Positions 7,721 through 14,827 of a stretch of 64,000 nt of DNA are shown here, in pieces (positions within the stretch are counted from its first letter, which is position 1; the number at the start of each line of letters is the position of its first letter). The position numbers and the translations under genes were made by a program. The stretch spans positions 1 to 64,000 of the forward strand of contig NZ_FONM01000007.1 of NCBI RefSeq assembly GCF_900112935.1. Reading direction: 5' to 3'. Under the pieces are notes generated by a model. It saw only the letters and a list, made by a program, of their open reading frames with translations, was not told the origin of the DNA and did not search any database. Source of the stretch: Trichococcus pasteurii (GTDB taxonomy: Bacteria > Bacillota > Bacilli > Lactobacillales > Aerococcaceae).

Positions 7721-8620
7721 TTGACGGCTCAAAGGAGACACATTCCTTCCGATGCGGTGAGGAAAGATTATTTCATCACGTTGCTACTGAAGAATCTTTC
7801 GGATAGTGAATTCGTTGACAGTATTGTGTTCAAAGGCGGTACTTCTCTGAGTAAATGTTACCCTGGTTCAATTGAGCGTTTTTCAGAAGACATCGATTTG
7901 ACATATATACCCGAAGCTGGCCTCTCAACAAAACAGATCAATAAGGCGTTAAAAGCCGCTGAAAAGGTGATAATCGGGCGTGGGAAGTCTGAGCTCGTCA
8001 TCGATGAAAGAAACGATCGGAACAAGAGTAGCTATGTCTGGTTCACAGATGAGTTTCGAAATCTTGAACGGATAAAATTGGAAATCGGATCGAGCGTCAG
8101 ACCGCACCCATACGAAAGGAAAACGATGAAGTCCTCTATTCAAGAATTTTTGGAGAGTATCGGTGAAACGGATGCGATCGCTGAATATGAACTGAGGGAA
8201 GTCACGGTAAACGTCTTGGACGTGGAAAGAACATTCATTGACAAAGTAATGTCGGTAAAACGCCATGCCTTATCAGGAACATTATCAAGCAAGGTGAGGC
8301 ATATTTATGATGTTGTCCGGTTATATCAATTGCCGGAAATCCAACAGTTCTTACAAAATAAAATAGCGTTGAAATCTATTGTAAGAATAACGAAAGAAAC
8401 TGATGCGGCTTATTTAGAGAAACGAAAAATTTCTGATCAGTTTGATCCAACCGCAGCATACGATTTTCAATCTTGGAAAGAACATTTTTCCAAGGATACC
8501 AGAAAAAGTTATGAATTGCTGCACACCTCGTTGCTATACTCGGACACAATGCAGAATTGGGATGAAGCCTTGGCATTTTTTGAACAAATTGGAGAACTGC
8601 TCCAAGAAATCGGAGAGTAG
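7721..8620 (+). CDS. abiEii: AbiEii-type nucleotidyltransferase toxin
   Basis: A protein of about 300 residues of the AbiEii family. Visible motifs are FKGGTSLSK near the N-terminus (nucleotide-binding loop) and RFSEDIDLTY (the catalytic D-x-D pair), followed by the helical C-terminal part. AbiEii toxins add nucleotides to tRNA acceptor ends or otherwise use NTPs to stop growth. The start is odd: family members normally begin a few residues earlier (FEELLELTAQR is encoded from 7703), but the frame is closed by a TAG at 7697 and offers only CTG 7712 or TTG 7721, neither with a clear ribosome site. Translation may therefore be weak, re-initiated after abiEi, or the original start may have been lost. 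Confidence 0.82.
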   Translation: MTAQRRHIPSDAVRKDYFITLLLKNLSDSEFVDSIVFKGGTSLSKCYPGSIERFSEDIDLTYIPEAGLSTKQINKALKAAEKVIIGRGKSELVIDERNDRNKSSYVWFTDEFRNLERIKLEIGSSVRPHPYERKTMKSSIQEFLESIGETDAIAEYELREVTVNVLDVERTFIDKVMSVKRHALSGTLSSKVRHIYDVVRLYQLPEIQQFLQNKIALKSIVRITKETDAAYLEKRKISDQFDPTAAYDFQSWKEHFSKDTRKSYELLHTSLLYSDTMQNWDEALAFFEQIGELLQEIGE

Positions 8621-8632
8621 TATATTGCGCTG

Positions 8633-8666
8633 AAAAGACCGATGGGACACTCCCATCGGTCTTTTT
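8633..8666 (+). terminator. Intrinsic terminator after the AbiE pair
   Basis: A near-perfect 14-base stem (AAAAGACCGATGGGA with TCCCATCGGTCTTTTT). The outer 13 bases are shared with the terminator at 10463. Confidence 0.92.
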
Positions 8667-8726
8667 AGTATGACCACCAAGCGAAATCCTTACTGGAAAG
8701 GCGCAGTCCTCTCTTCCGTATAGCTC

Positions 8727-8860
8727 AACTCCGGGGAGCGAATGTTGGCCGAAGGTGACTGAATTGCGGGTGGCTGTACTCCGGCGAAGCCGCGGTGGTC
8801 GGAGGTAATAAGCTTTATTGAGATTCTCCTCCGGCGGAAGGACCGTTCACCGGAGGAGCG
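8727..8860 (+). repeat. CTCCGG multi-hairpin repeat, copy 4
   Basis: Modules A (ACTCCGGGGAGCGAATG to GGCCGAAGG), B (ACTCCGGCGAAGCCGCGG to GGTCGGAGGTAATA) and C (TCCTCCGGCGGAAG to CACCGGAGGAG). The rest of the 352-base gap holds the terminator at 8633 and, after the repeat, about 110 bases leading to the TTG start at 8973 with no clear promoter. Confidence 0.88.
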
Positions 8861-8972
8861 AGCGCAATTTAAATCTTACTGAAACAGCAATCAATTTCTG
8901 GTGAGTCGCGTATATTATCTTCGAATGCTTAAACGCCTCTCTCATACTCACCGATTAAAGGAGCTGCTGAAT

Positions 8973-9689
8973 TTGGAAATAATACTGATTTTTCTTCTGG
9001 TTGTTGGTTTGTGTAAGGAATTTAGTGGAGCCCCGACGAAGCAGAAGAAACATAAGCGATACAACCGATACCAAAGGACCGCGTACAACGCTGCAAGCGG
9101 CAATAGCGTCTTCGATACGCTGTTTGATGATGGAAAATACGGTGAATTCCTGATCTATTCCTGTTTGGAGGACTTGGGCGATGCGCACAAATTGTTGACG
9201 AATATTTATATGCCCAAGGTAAATGGGACGACCACTGAAATCGACTTGATCATGATTTCGGCAACCGGCATCTATGTTTTCGAGTCGAAGAATTTCAGCG
9301 GCTGGATTTTCGGGGATGAGAACAGCAAGTACTGGAAACAGATTTTCCGAGGCGGCCGGCACTATCAATTCTACAATCCCATTTGGCAGAACAAGAAGCA
9401 TATCAGCGTTCTGAAGCAGCATCTTGGTCTGGGCGACGAGGTTTTTCGTTCTTATATCGTTTTCAGTGAGCGGTGCGCCCTCAAGAAAATGTCTGTTTAT
9501 TCGCCGGAAGTGAAGGTGATGAACCAGGATGTGCTGGCTTGCGAAATTGCAGAGGACATGATGCAGCGGCCAGAATTTTTCACGCCTTTGGAAATAGAAC
9601 AGATCTACAATGAATTGAGTCGATACACCCAAGCTGATGACGAAACGAAACAGGCGCATATCGATGCGATTAAGCGCAGAAATCCGTGA
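8973..9689 (+). CDS. Membrane-anchored NERD-domain protein (paralogue 2)
   Basis: A 238-residue protein with an N-terminal hydrophobic segment (LEIILIFLLVVGLC) that would anchor it in the membrane, then a NERD domain with GEFLIYSCLE, TTEIDLIMIS and VFESKNFSG, the nuclease-type acidic and E-x-K residues. The open frame reaches back to GTG 8901, but TTG 8973 has an AAGGAG ribosome site and aligns with the ATG start of the broken paralogue at 1987, so I use it. It shares the whole length with the gene at 10974 and with the pseudogene at 1987 and marks a recent family expansion. The substrate is unknown; the fold suggests a nuclease held at the membrane. Confidence 0.85.
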   Translation: MEIILIFLLVVGLCKEFSGAPTKQKKHKRYNRYQRTAYNAASGNSVFDTLFDDGKYGEFLIYSCLEDLGDAHKLLTNIYMPKVNGTTTEIDLIMISATGIYVFESKNFSGWIFGDENSKYWKQIFRGGRHYQFYNPIWQNKKHISVLKQHLGLGDEVFRSYIVFSERCALKKMSVYSPEVKVMNQDVLACEIAEDMMQRPEFFTPLEIEQIYNELSRYTQADDETKQAHIDAIKRRNP

Positions 9690-9730
9690 GGGGGATATCT
9701 GTTCATATATAATCATGAAATGAATAATTG

Positions 9731-9760
9731 TAGCGTACTCGCTACAGTTTGTTGTATAAT
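9731..9760 (+). promoter_or_regulatory. Promoter and candidate operator of the HigBA pair
   Basis: A perfect -10 box TATAAT (9755-9760) lies just downstream of an inverted repeat TAGCG-TACT-CGCTA (9731-9744). No good -35 box is visible at 17 bases. HigA antitoxins repress their own operon by binding such palindromes. Confidence 0.6.
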
Positions 9761-9778
9761 AACATAAAGAGGTGCCGA

Positions 9779-10135
9779 ATGGTTAAACCTGAATTTGATT
9801 GGGGAGAAGAATTTGAAACGTTTCTAAACTCACTGAGTACTAAAGAAGAAGCGCAGTTCAGAGCACTGATAGATCGAGTCGAAAATACAGATTTGCAGGA
9901 TTCCATCAGAAAAGAACGAGTTAAGAAGTTGGATGATGATATTTATGAACTTCGATCCCAAACAAATGATCATTGGTTGAGAGGCTGTTATTTTCAAATA
10001 CAAGGCACCGAATATTATATCACGCATGGTTTCAGCAAAAAGACAAATAGAACTCCCACCAGAGAAATTCGCAGAGCGAAAGCTGTCAAAAAAGCATACT
10101 GGTCAGCCAGAATCAAAAGGAGGAATGACAAATGA
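9779..10135 (+). CDS. higB: HigB-type toxin (RelE/Gp49-like family)
   Basis: A 118-residue basic protein matching the phage-derived Gp49-like/HigB toxin family (DIYELRSQTNDHWLRGCYF, then YYITHGFSKKTNRTPTREI). Such toxins are ribosome-dependent mRNA interferases. I take ATG 9779, preceded by AGAGGTG, over the earlier frame start at 9749, which lies before the -10 box. The next gene, an HTH antitoxin, overlaps by 4 bases; the toxin-first order is typical of higBA. The late Lys/Arg-rich segment (RRAKAVKKAYWSARIKRR) fits the basic RNA-binding surface of the fold. Confidence 0.88.
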   Translation: MVKPEFDWGEEFETFLNSLSTKEEAQFRALIDRVENTDLQDSIRKERVKKLDDDIYELRSQTNDHWLRGCYFQIQGTEYYITHGFSKKTNRTPTREIRRAKAVKKAYWSARIKRRNDK

Positions 10136-10443
10136 GCAAGAACAGTGAAGTGATTAAGCGACGCAAGTCCGAAAGCCCCGAATTCAAACAGGCGTTTGAA
10201 GATGAACAAGCAAAATTGGATTTTGCAGATCTGTTATTCGAATTGAGAGAACAAACGGGATTGAACCAAACTGCATTCGCCAAGAAGGTAAACAAATCAC
10301 GCTCGACCATTGCGCGGATCGAAAGCGCTAGAATGGAACCATCATTTTCCATGCTCGAAGACATAGCGCAGGCTTTGGGGAAACGCATCGAAATCAGTTT
10401 TGTAGATGCAAATCAACGAGTAGAAGAGAAATTAGTCAGATAG
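10132..10443 (+). CDS. higA: HigA-type antitoxin (XRE helix-turn-helix)
   Basis: A 103-residue protein with a Cro/C1-type helix-turn-helix (about residues 38-92: LREQTGLNQTAFAKKV, SRSTIARIESARMEPSFSML). It overlaps the toxin gene by ATGA. HigA antitoxins bind HigB and repress the operon; the inverted repeat at 9731-9744 is the likely target. A strong terminator follows. Confidence 0.9.
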   Translation: MSKNSEVIKRRKSESPEFKQAFEDEQAKLDFADLLFELREQTGLNQTAFAKKVNKSRSTIARIESARMEPSFSMLEDIAQALGKRIEISFVDANQRVEEKLVR

Positions 10444-10462
10444 TCGCTAAAATACTATATTG

Positions 10463-10498
10463 AAAAGACCGATGGGACGATTATTCCATCGGTCTTTT
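10463..10498 (+). terminator. Intrinsic terminator after higBA
   Basis: A 13-base stem (AAAAGACCGATGG with CCATCGGTCTTTT) around a 10-base loop, almost identical in the stem to the terminator after the AbiE pair. Confidence 0.92.
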
Positions 10499-10545
10499 CA
10501 GCATGCTCAAGAAACGAGATCCCTCATGGAAAAGTGTAGGGGCGT

Positions 10546-10729
10546 TCCTCCTACGAGAGGAGCGCTCCACGGAAGATAGTCTCGCGTCGGGCAGCCTACC
10601 TCCGACGAGCGAATGCTGGCCGGAGGTGATGCATTGCGGGTGGCCGTACTCCGGCGAAGCCGCCGTGGTCGGAGGTGATGATTTTTTTGATCTCCTCCTC
10701 CGGCAGAGAACCTTCTCACCGGAGGAAAA
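10546..10729 (+). repeat. CTCCGG multi-hairpin repeat, copy 5
   Basis: Starts with a degenerate module (CCTCCTACGAGAGGAGCG...), then A (ACCTCCGACGAGCGAATG to GGCCGGAGGTGATG), B (ACTCCGGCGAAGCCGCCG to GGTCGGAGGTGATGA) and C (CTCCTCCGGCAGAG to CACCGGAGGAAA). The rest of the 530-base gap up to the next start has the terminator at 10463 and, after the repeat, a TATAGT -10 box near 10803 in a region shaped like the promoters of other genes here. No other gene is supported in it. Confidence 0.9.
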
Positions 10730-10973
10730 CCCTCCCCGGCACCCCAATCAAGCAGGTAGCCGAAATTCCATGAATAAAGTTGTAGTCTAACTTCCGATAA
10801 TATAGTAAAATCGATTTAGCGTGAGGCCGTTCATCGGAATCCTCTGTTTGGATAATCCGAAAATGATAGCGGTAACAATTCTCGGGTGGGTCGAAACTTT
10901 ACGCAGCGCTGGCCGTCGGGAAGTCCGGCCAGTTTTCGCGGCTGACAAAACCATTCTGAAGGAGAGCACCGAT

Positions 10974-11654
10974 TTGGAGACCCTCTTATTTTTTATCATT
11001 CTCGTTTTTCTTATCGCGGCGAGGCCGAATCACATCCGCTTCGTCAAGTCGGACAACGGTTCCGCGAGCGGGCACAGTCTTGCCGGGGCGCTGCTGGACA
11101 AGGGTACGAGCGGCGAGTTCATGATTTATAGTCACTTGGAAAAATTGGGCGAGCCGAATCGGCTGTTGCCTCATCTTCATTTGCCGAAGAGCGATGGGAC
11201 CACGATTGAAATTGATCTCGTGATGATTGCGCGGACCGGTATTTATGTGTTCGAGTCGAAGAATTTCAGCGGCTGCATTTTCGGCGACGAAGACAGTCGT
11301 TATTGGACCCAGACGATGAAACGTGGTCCAAAGCATCAGTTTTACAACCCCATTTGGGAAAATGAGAGCAGCATCTCGTCGTTGAAACGTCAGTTGGCGC
11401 TCGAGGCCGATGCGTTCAAATCTTATGTCGTTTTCAGCGATCGCTGCACTCTGAAGAAAATGTACGTCCAGTCGGGCCCCGTCAAAGTCGTGAATCGCCA
11501 CCTGATTGTGCGCGAAATCATCAAGGACATGGCCGAGCTGCCCGACATTTTCACGCCACTTGAAATCAAACAAATCTATTCCGAACTGGCGCTGTATACG
11601 CTTACAGCTGCTGCGATCGGGCAAGCGCGGATCGAAACTGTGCGGTTGGAATGA
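10974..11654 (+). CDS. Membrane-anchored NERD-domain protein (paralogue 3)
   Basis: A 226-residue protein with a short hydrophobic N-terminus (LETLLFFIILVFLIAA), then the same NERD block as its paralogues: GEFMIYSHLEKLGE, TTIEIDLVMIA and VFESKNFSGCIFGDE. The frame is open from 10821, but TTG 10974 is preceded by AAGGAGAG and aligns with the starts at 1987 and 8973. Base composition is clearly more GC-rich than in the paralogue at 8973, so this copy either evolved separately or arrived separately. Activity and target are unknown. Confidence 0.83.
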   Translation: METLLFFIILVFLIAARPNHIRFVKSDNGSASGHSLAGALLDKGTSGEFMIYSHLEKLGEPNRLLPHLHLPKSDGTTIEIDLVMIARTGIYVFESKNFSGCIFGDEDSRYWTQTMKRGPKHQFYNPIWENESSISSLKRQLALEADAFKSYVVFSDRCTLKKMYVQSGPVKVVNRHLIVREIIKDMAELPDIFTPLEIKQIYSELALYTLTAAAIGQARIETVRLE

Positions 11655-11677
11655 AGGAATGAATGTTAAGAGCTAGT

Positions 11678-11702
11678 AAACCTCCGGATTCCGGGGGTTT
11701 TT
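11678..11702 (+). terminator. Intrinsic terminator after NERD paralogue 3
   Basis: AAACCTCCGG pairs with CCGGGGGTTT around a 3-base loop, then more T residues. Confidence 0.75.
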
Positions 11703-11742
11703 GTGTTGGTTGGGCGCATGAGTCTGTTGTGTGGACGGTCGC

Positions 11743-11877
11743 CAGCTCCGATGAGCGAATGCTGGCCGGAGGAGGCTGCGTGTCGGGCGGCTGTCCTTCG
11801 GCGAAGCCGCGGTGGTCGGAGGTTATCGTCTTTTAGGCGTCTGTCCTCCGGCGAGGAAGCCCCTGCTCGGAGGAAAC
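11743..11877 (+). repeat. CTCCGG multi-hairpin repeat, copy 6
   Basis: Modules A (AGCTCCGATGAGCGAATG to GGCCGGAGG), B (CTTCGGCGAAGCCGCGG to GGTCGGAGGTTATCG) and C (GTCCTCCGGCGAGG to CTCGGAGGAAA). The 527-base gap between the NERD gene and the GGDEF gene also holds the terminator at 11678 and the regulatory stretch at 11951-12033. Confidence 0.88.
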
Positions 11878-11950
11878 CGGCACCTCTGAAGCCTTGAAAA
11901 TATGAAAATACAATATATTGGTGTAAAATATCACTCATCACGTTTGTATT

Positions 11951-12033
11951 AAATACAAAATTGTATTTTTTTGATTTGTAAAAGTTTCCATCAATTTATA
12001 ATGATATGTGTACAAACTAAAGTAGGTTATAAT
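11951..12033 (+). promoter_or_regulatory. Promoter region of the first membrane GGDEF gene
   Basis: A palindrome, AAATACAA-AA-TTGTATTT (11951-11968), precedes two TATAAT -10 boxes (11997-12002 and 12028-12033); neither has a clear -35 box. A related palindrome and a TTATAAT box occur in the same order before the paralogous gene at 15957. Confidence 0.55.
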
Positions 12034-12181
12034 GAATTAGTTAATGCTGAGTACGGATCAAATATTTATATTCATTAAGGGCGTATGCTGACGCATCAGG
12101 ATACAGATTCTAGCATGAGCAGTCCAATCAAAATTTAAAACGAGTTGATTCTACTGGGCATAGGTATATAAGGAGTTTACA

Positions 12182-13231
12182 ATGGTTAGTCTACTGGCAA
12201 ATATAGGGATCTTGTTTCTGGCTGTTTATTTCTGTTTGAAAAGCGGAAGATTAGGAGCGAATCACGATCATACAACAAAATCTGGCCTTATCGGATGCAT
12301 TTTAATGGAAGTGCTGTTAGGCACGATTTTATTGAGTTTTTCCACGGTTATCTTGGGGATCAGATATGATTTCAGGGTGCTATTGTTTTGTTTTTCCGCA
12401 AAGCATATGGATTGGAGAATAACCAGTTCGAGCATTTTTTTGCTGGGGATCATCAGATTTTTTTGGGGGAACAGTGAGGCTGCCCAGGTAAACCTGATCG
12501 TCAGCATAATATTGGCCATCACCTTGCCGATGATAGTGAAGCTTATTCGGGACAGAATGAACGATTTGGCGCAACTGCTGGTCTTGGTCACCATTGCGCT
12601 TATTCCTTCCATCGTCTTTACCAAGCACATGATAATGGATAAAGGGCTTGTGCTGTTGATCAGTATTATTCTGATCGCTTTGAATTATGGCGCGGTTTTT
12701 GTGATGCATTACTTCATTTCGGATCTGTACGGTCTGATTGCCTCGGCCAGCACAGACCACTTGACGGCGCTCAAGAATGTGCGGCTATTTAACAGTGATC
12801 TGATAGAAATGGAGCGGAGAAAGCATCCGGTCACGTTGGCGGTGATCGATATTGATCATTTCAAAAATTACAATGATTGTTATGGACATGACAGCGGTGA
12901 CGGCATCCTGAAGCAGCTGGCAGCTATGTTCAACGAACTGGCGACCCCGTATACCACTTTCTATAGAATCGGCGGGGAAGAATTCGGGGTGATCGCCGAT
13001 TACTTTAGTCCAAGTGAAGCTGAGGCGTTCCTGCATAATCTGAAAAGTACCGTCGCCCACAGAAATTTCGCTGCACAAGCCGGCGAAACGATCAACCTCA
13101 CCATCTCGGTGGGAGTTGCCCACAGCCAGAAGGGTGAAACTTTGAAAAATACACTCAAGCGGGCCGACATGGCGCTGTATCAAGCAAAAGAAACCGGCAG
13201 AAACAAAGTGATGGTATCCGCCCGGGCATAA
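12182..13231 (+). CDS. Membrane diguanylate cyclase (GGDEF), paralogue A
   Basis: A 349-residue protein. About 180 N-terminal residues form five or six membrane segments (for example ILFLAVYFCL, LLVLVTIALIPSIVF, ISIILIALNYGAVFVMHYFI), similar in shape to 5TMR sensor regions. The C-terminal ~165 residues form a GGDEF domain: STDHLTALKNVRLF, IDIDHFKNYND, YGHDSGDGIL and an intact active-site motif GGEEF at 264-268. It should make cyclic di-GMP from two GTP at the inner membrane face. I see no RxxD-type inhibitory site before the motif. AAGGAG precedes the ATG. The gene at 15957 has the same length and architecture. Confidence 0.9.
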   Translation: MVSLLANIGILFLAVYFCLKSGRLGANHDHTTKSGLIGCILMEVLLGTILLSFSTVILGIRYDFRVLLFCFSAKHMDWRITSSSIFLLGIIRFFWGNSEAAQVNLIVSIILAITLPMIVKLIRDRMNDLAQLLVLVTIALIPSIVFTKHMIMDKGLVLLISIILIALNYGAVFVMHYFISDLYGLIASASTDHLTALKNVRLFNSDLIEMERRKHPVTLAVIDIDHFKNYNDCYGHDSGDGILKQLAAMFNELATPYTTFYRIGGEEFGVIADYFSPSEAEAFLHNLKSTVAHRNFAAQAGETINLTISVGVAHSQKGETLKNTLKRADMALYQAKETGRNKVMVSARA

Positions 13232-13284
13232 AAAAGAGCATCTGCAAATCTGTTAGCATAGCTATATTTTAGAATAAAAAGCCG

Positions 13285-13319
13285 ATCCCTGATGAGACGA
13301 TACTCATTGGGGATTTTTT
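13285..13319 (+). terminator. Intrinsic terminator after the first GGDEF gene
   Basis: ATCCC-TGATGAG pairs with CTCATTG-GGGAT, then six T residues. Confidence 0.85.
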
Positions 13320-13348
13320 GTGCGTTTAATTAGTAATGTATCAGGGCG

Positions 13349-13535
13349 TCAGCTCCGATGAGGCAGGTGCCCGCCGAAGAAGAGGACTGCGCCGGATAGC
13401 TCAACTCCAATGAGCGAATGTTGGCCGGAGGAGGGTGCTTGGTGGGGCGACTGAACTACGGCGAAGCCGCGGAGTTCGGAGGTGATTGTCTTTTTGGATG
13501 TTTTCCACCGGCGGGAAGATCACTTATCGGAAGTC
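13349..13535 (+). repeat. CTCCGG multi-hairpin repeat, copy 7
   Basis: An extra 5' module (AGCTCCGATGAGGCAGG...), then A (ACTCCAATGAGCGAATG to GGCCGGAGGAGG), B (ACTACGGCGAAGCCGCGG to GTTCGGAGGTGATTG) and a decayed C (TCCACCGGCGGG to TATCGGAAG). Two changes in the first arm of module B (ACTACGG for ACTCCGG) are matched by a change in its second arm (GAGTTCGG), so pairing is partly kept. The rest of the 380-base gap holds the terminator at 13285 and nothing else I can support. Confidence 0.86.
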
Positions 13536-13611
13536 ACCGAAAAAGAAATAAACGCAAAAGCGGATGGACTGCAGAGATTATTGGTGACAACAATTTGAGG
13601 AGGATCAGATT

Positions 13612-14511
13612 ATGGCATACAAAGAACGCACGAAACCGCGCTTGCTCTGCATTTATGAAGCGTTGGCCAAGCGCATGAAATTGAGTCCGGATGACCATTA
13701 TTATTTGTTGCATATGGACGGAGGCTTCGGAGGGGAACTCGGTCTTGATGTGCACACGGATGCGCTCGACTCGAGCTGTTTGGTATTGAACGATCTTCAA
13801 TTGAGGCACAACCGCTGCTCATTTCAGATAGACACGTTGGTGATTTGCCCCGATAAGCTATTGCTGTGCGAGGCAAAAAATTATAAAGGCGTCCATACTT
13901 GGGGGCAGTTGACATTCAGGAAACCAAGCGGTGCCACTCTGGAAAACCCGTCTATCCAGCTGCGAAGGACCCAGGCAAGATTGACTGTATTGCTTACCGA
14001 TTTGAAGATCGAAATGCCGATCGAAGCCTATGTTGTATACACCAATCCTGAATTCACTTTGCTGGGGGCGCAGGAAAATGCGGATTATTTGCTCCCTAGT
14101 CAAATTCCAGATTATTTTCAGAAATTGCAGGTGAGAGGTGAGATCGGTCCAGAACAACAACGCTTGGCGGATACGCTGATTCGAATGCATAATCCGCGCT
14201 ACTTTGCGGAGGAGTTGCCGACAATCGAATACAGAAAATTGCGAAAAGATTTGTTTTGCCTTGCTTGCGGATCAGCGGTGCGACACGATGGCATCAAGTC
14301 AGTCTATTGTCCGGTTTGCCAAAAAAGGGAGCGGACGACAAAAACGATTGTGCACAATATCGAGGAATTCCGGCTGCTGTTTCCGAGTGAAAAAGTGACA
14401 ACACCGCGGATGGCCGATTGGTGCGGCATGGAAAACAAAGATCGCGTCTATCGGGTGCTCTGCAACAGCTATCGGGCTGTCGGAAAAGGTCACGGGCGCC
14501 ATTATGTGTGA
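13612..14511 (+). CDS. NERD-domain protein with C-terminal zinc-ribbon
   Basis: A 299-residue soluble protein. A NERD domain spans about residues 35-160, with FQIDTLVICP and LLCEAKNYKGVH as the nuclease-type residues. Near the C-terminus are two Cys pairs (CLACGS and CPVCQK, about 20 residues apart), a zinc-ribbon likely to bind nucleic acid, followed by a helix-turn-helix-like tail (PRMADWCGMENKDRVYRVLCN). This architecture is known from Firmicutes NERD proteins of unknown function. GAGGAGGA lies eight bases before the ATG. It stands alone between two repeat copies. Confidence 0.85.
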   Translation: MAYKERTKPRLLCIYEALAKRMKLSPDDHYYLLHMDGGFGGELGLDVHTDALDSSCLVLNDLQLRHNRCSFQIDTLVICPDKLLLCEAKNYKGVHTWGQLTFRKPSGATLENPSIQLRRTQARLTVLLTDLKIEMPIEAYVVYTNPEFTLLGAQENADYLLPSQIPDYFQKLQVRGEIGPEQQRLADTLIRMHNPRYFAEELPTIEYRKLRKDLFCLACGSAVRHDGIKSVYCPVCQKRERTTKTIVHNIEEFRLLFPSEKVTTPRMADWCGMENKDRVYRVLCNSYRAVGKGHGRHYV

Positions 14512-14528
14512 ATAGCTGAAAATTGTTA

Positions 14529-14578
14529 AAGGCAAGAACTCCGACGAGCGTTGGCTTCGTCGGAGTTCTTGCCTTTTT
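14529..14578 (+). terminator. Strong intrinsic terminator containing a repeat-like core
   Basis: A stem of about 18 pairs from AAGGCAAGAACTCCGACGA to TCGTCGGAGTTCTTGCCTTTTT. The inner stem (CTCCGACGAG/CTTCGTCGGAG) is the same sequence as the arms of the CTCCGG repeats. Confidence 0.93.
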
Positions 14579-14607
14579 GTGATTGGTGGTTTCGATCAGA
14601 TGGATGT

Positions 14608-14820
14608 ATGTTAGGCCGGCTGCACCGGCCTGTGAGGGCACCGCACCTCCGGCGAAGCCGTGCGTCCCCGGAGGTAACCCTGGGACGTGATGCACCAGCT
14701 CCGGCGAGGGAAGCCTCCCCGGAGGACAGCCCCAGCAGACGGCGCCAACTACGACGAGGGCGTTGCTCACCGGAGGAGAGCGCACAAAAGCCTAGGAATG
14801 TTAGGCCGGCTGCACCGGCC
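14608..14820 (+). repeat. CTCCGG multi-hairpin repeat, copy 8 (type II, with flanking direct repeats)
   Basis: This GC-rich version begins and ends with an identical 23-base sequence (14608-14630 and 14798-14820), which is itself an imperfect palindrome around GGCCGGCTGCACCGGCC. Inside are three modules: ACCTCCGGCGAAGCCGTGCG to CCCCGGAGGT, AGCTCCGGCGAGGG to CCCCGGAGGAC, and ACTACGACGAGGGCG to CACCGGAGGAG. The element fills most of the 316-base gap and ends 8 bases from the stop codon of the convergent EAL gene. The copy at 32365 is closely related. Confidence 0.88.
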
Positions 14821-14827
14821 GCAAAGG

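Noticed and set aside
10503-10790. Open frame of 95 codons across repeat copy 5
   Set aside because: It follows the terminator, lies in the repeat and has no likeness to a protein.
10821-10973. N-terminal extension of the NERD paralogue at 10974
   Set aside because: The extension is absent from the two paralogues, and TTG 10974 has a strong ribosome site just before the membrane segment.
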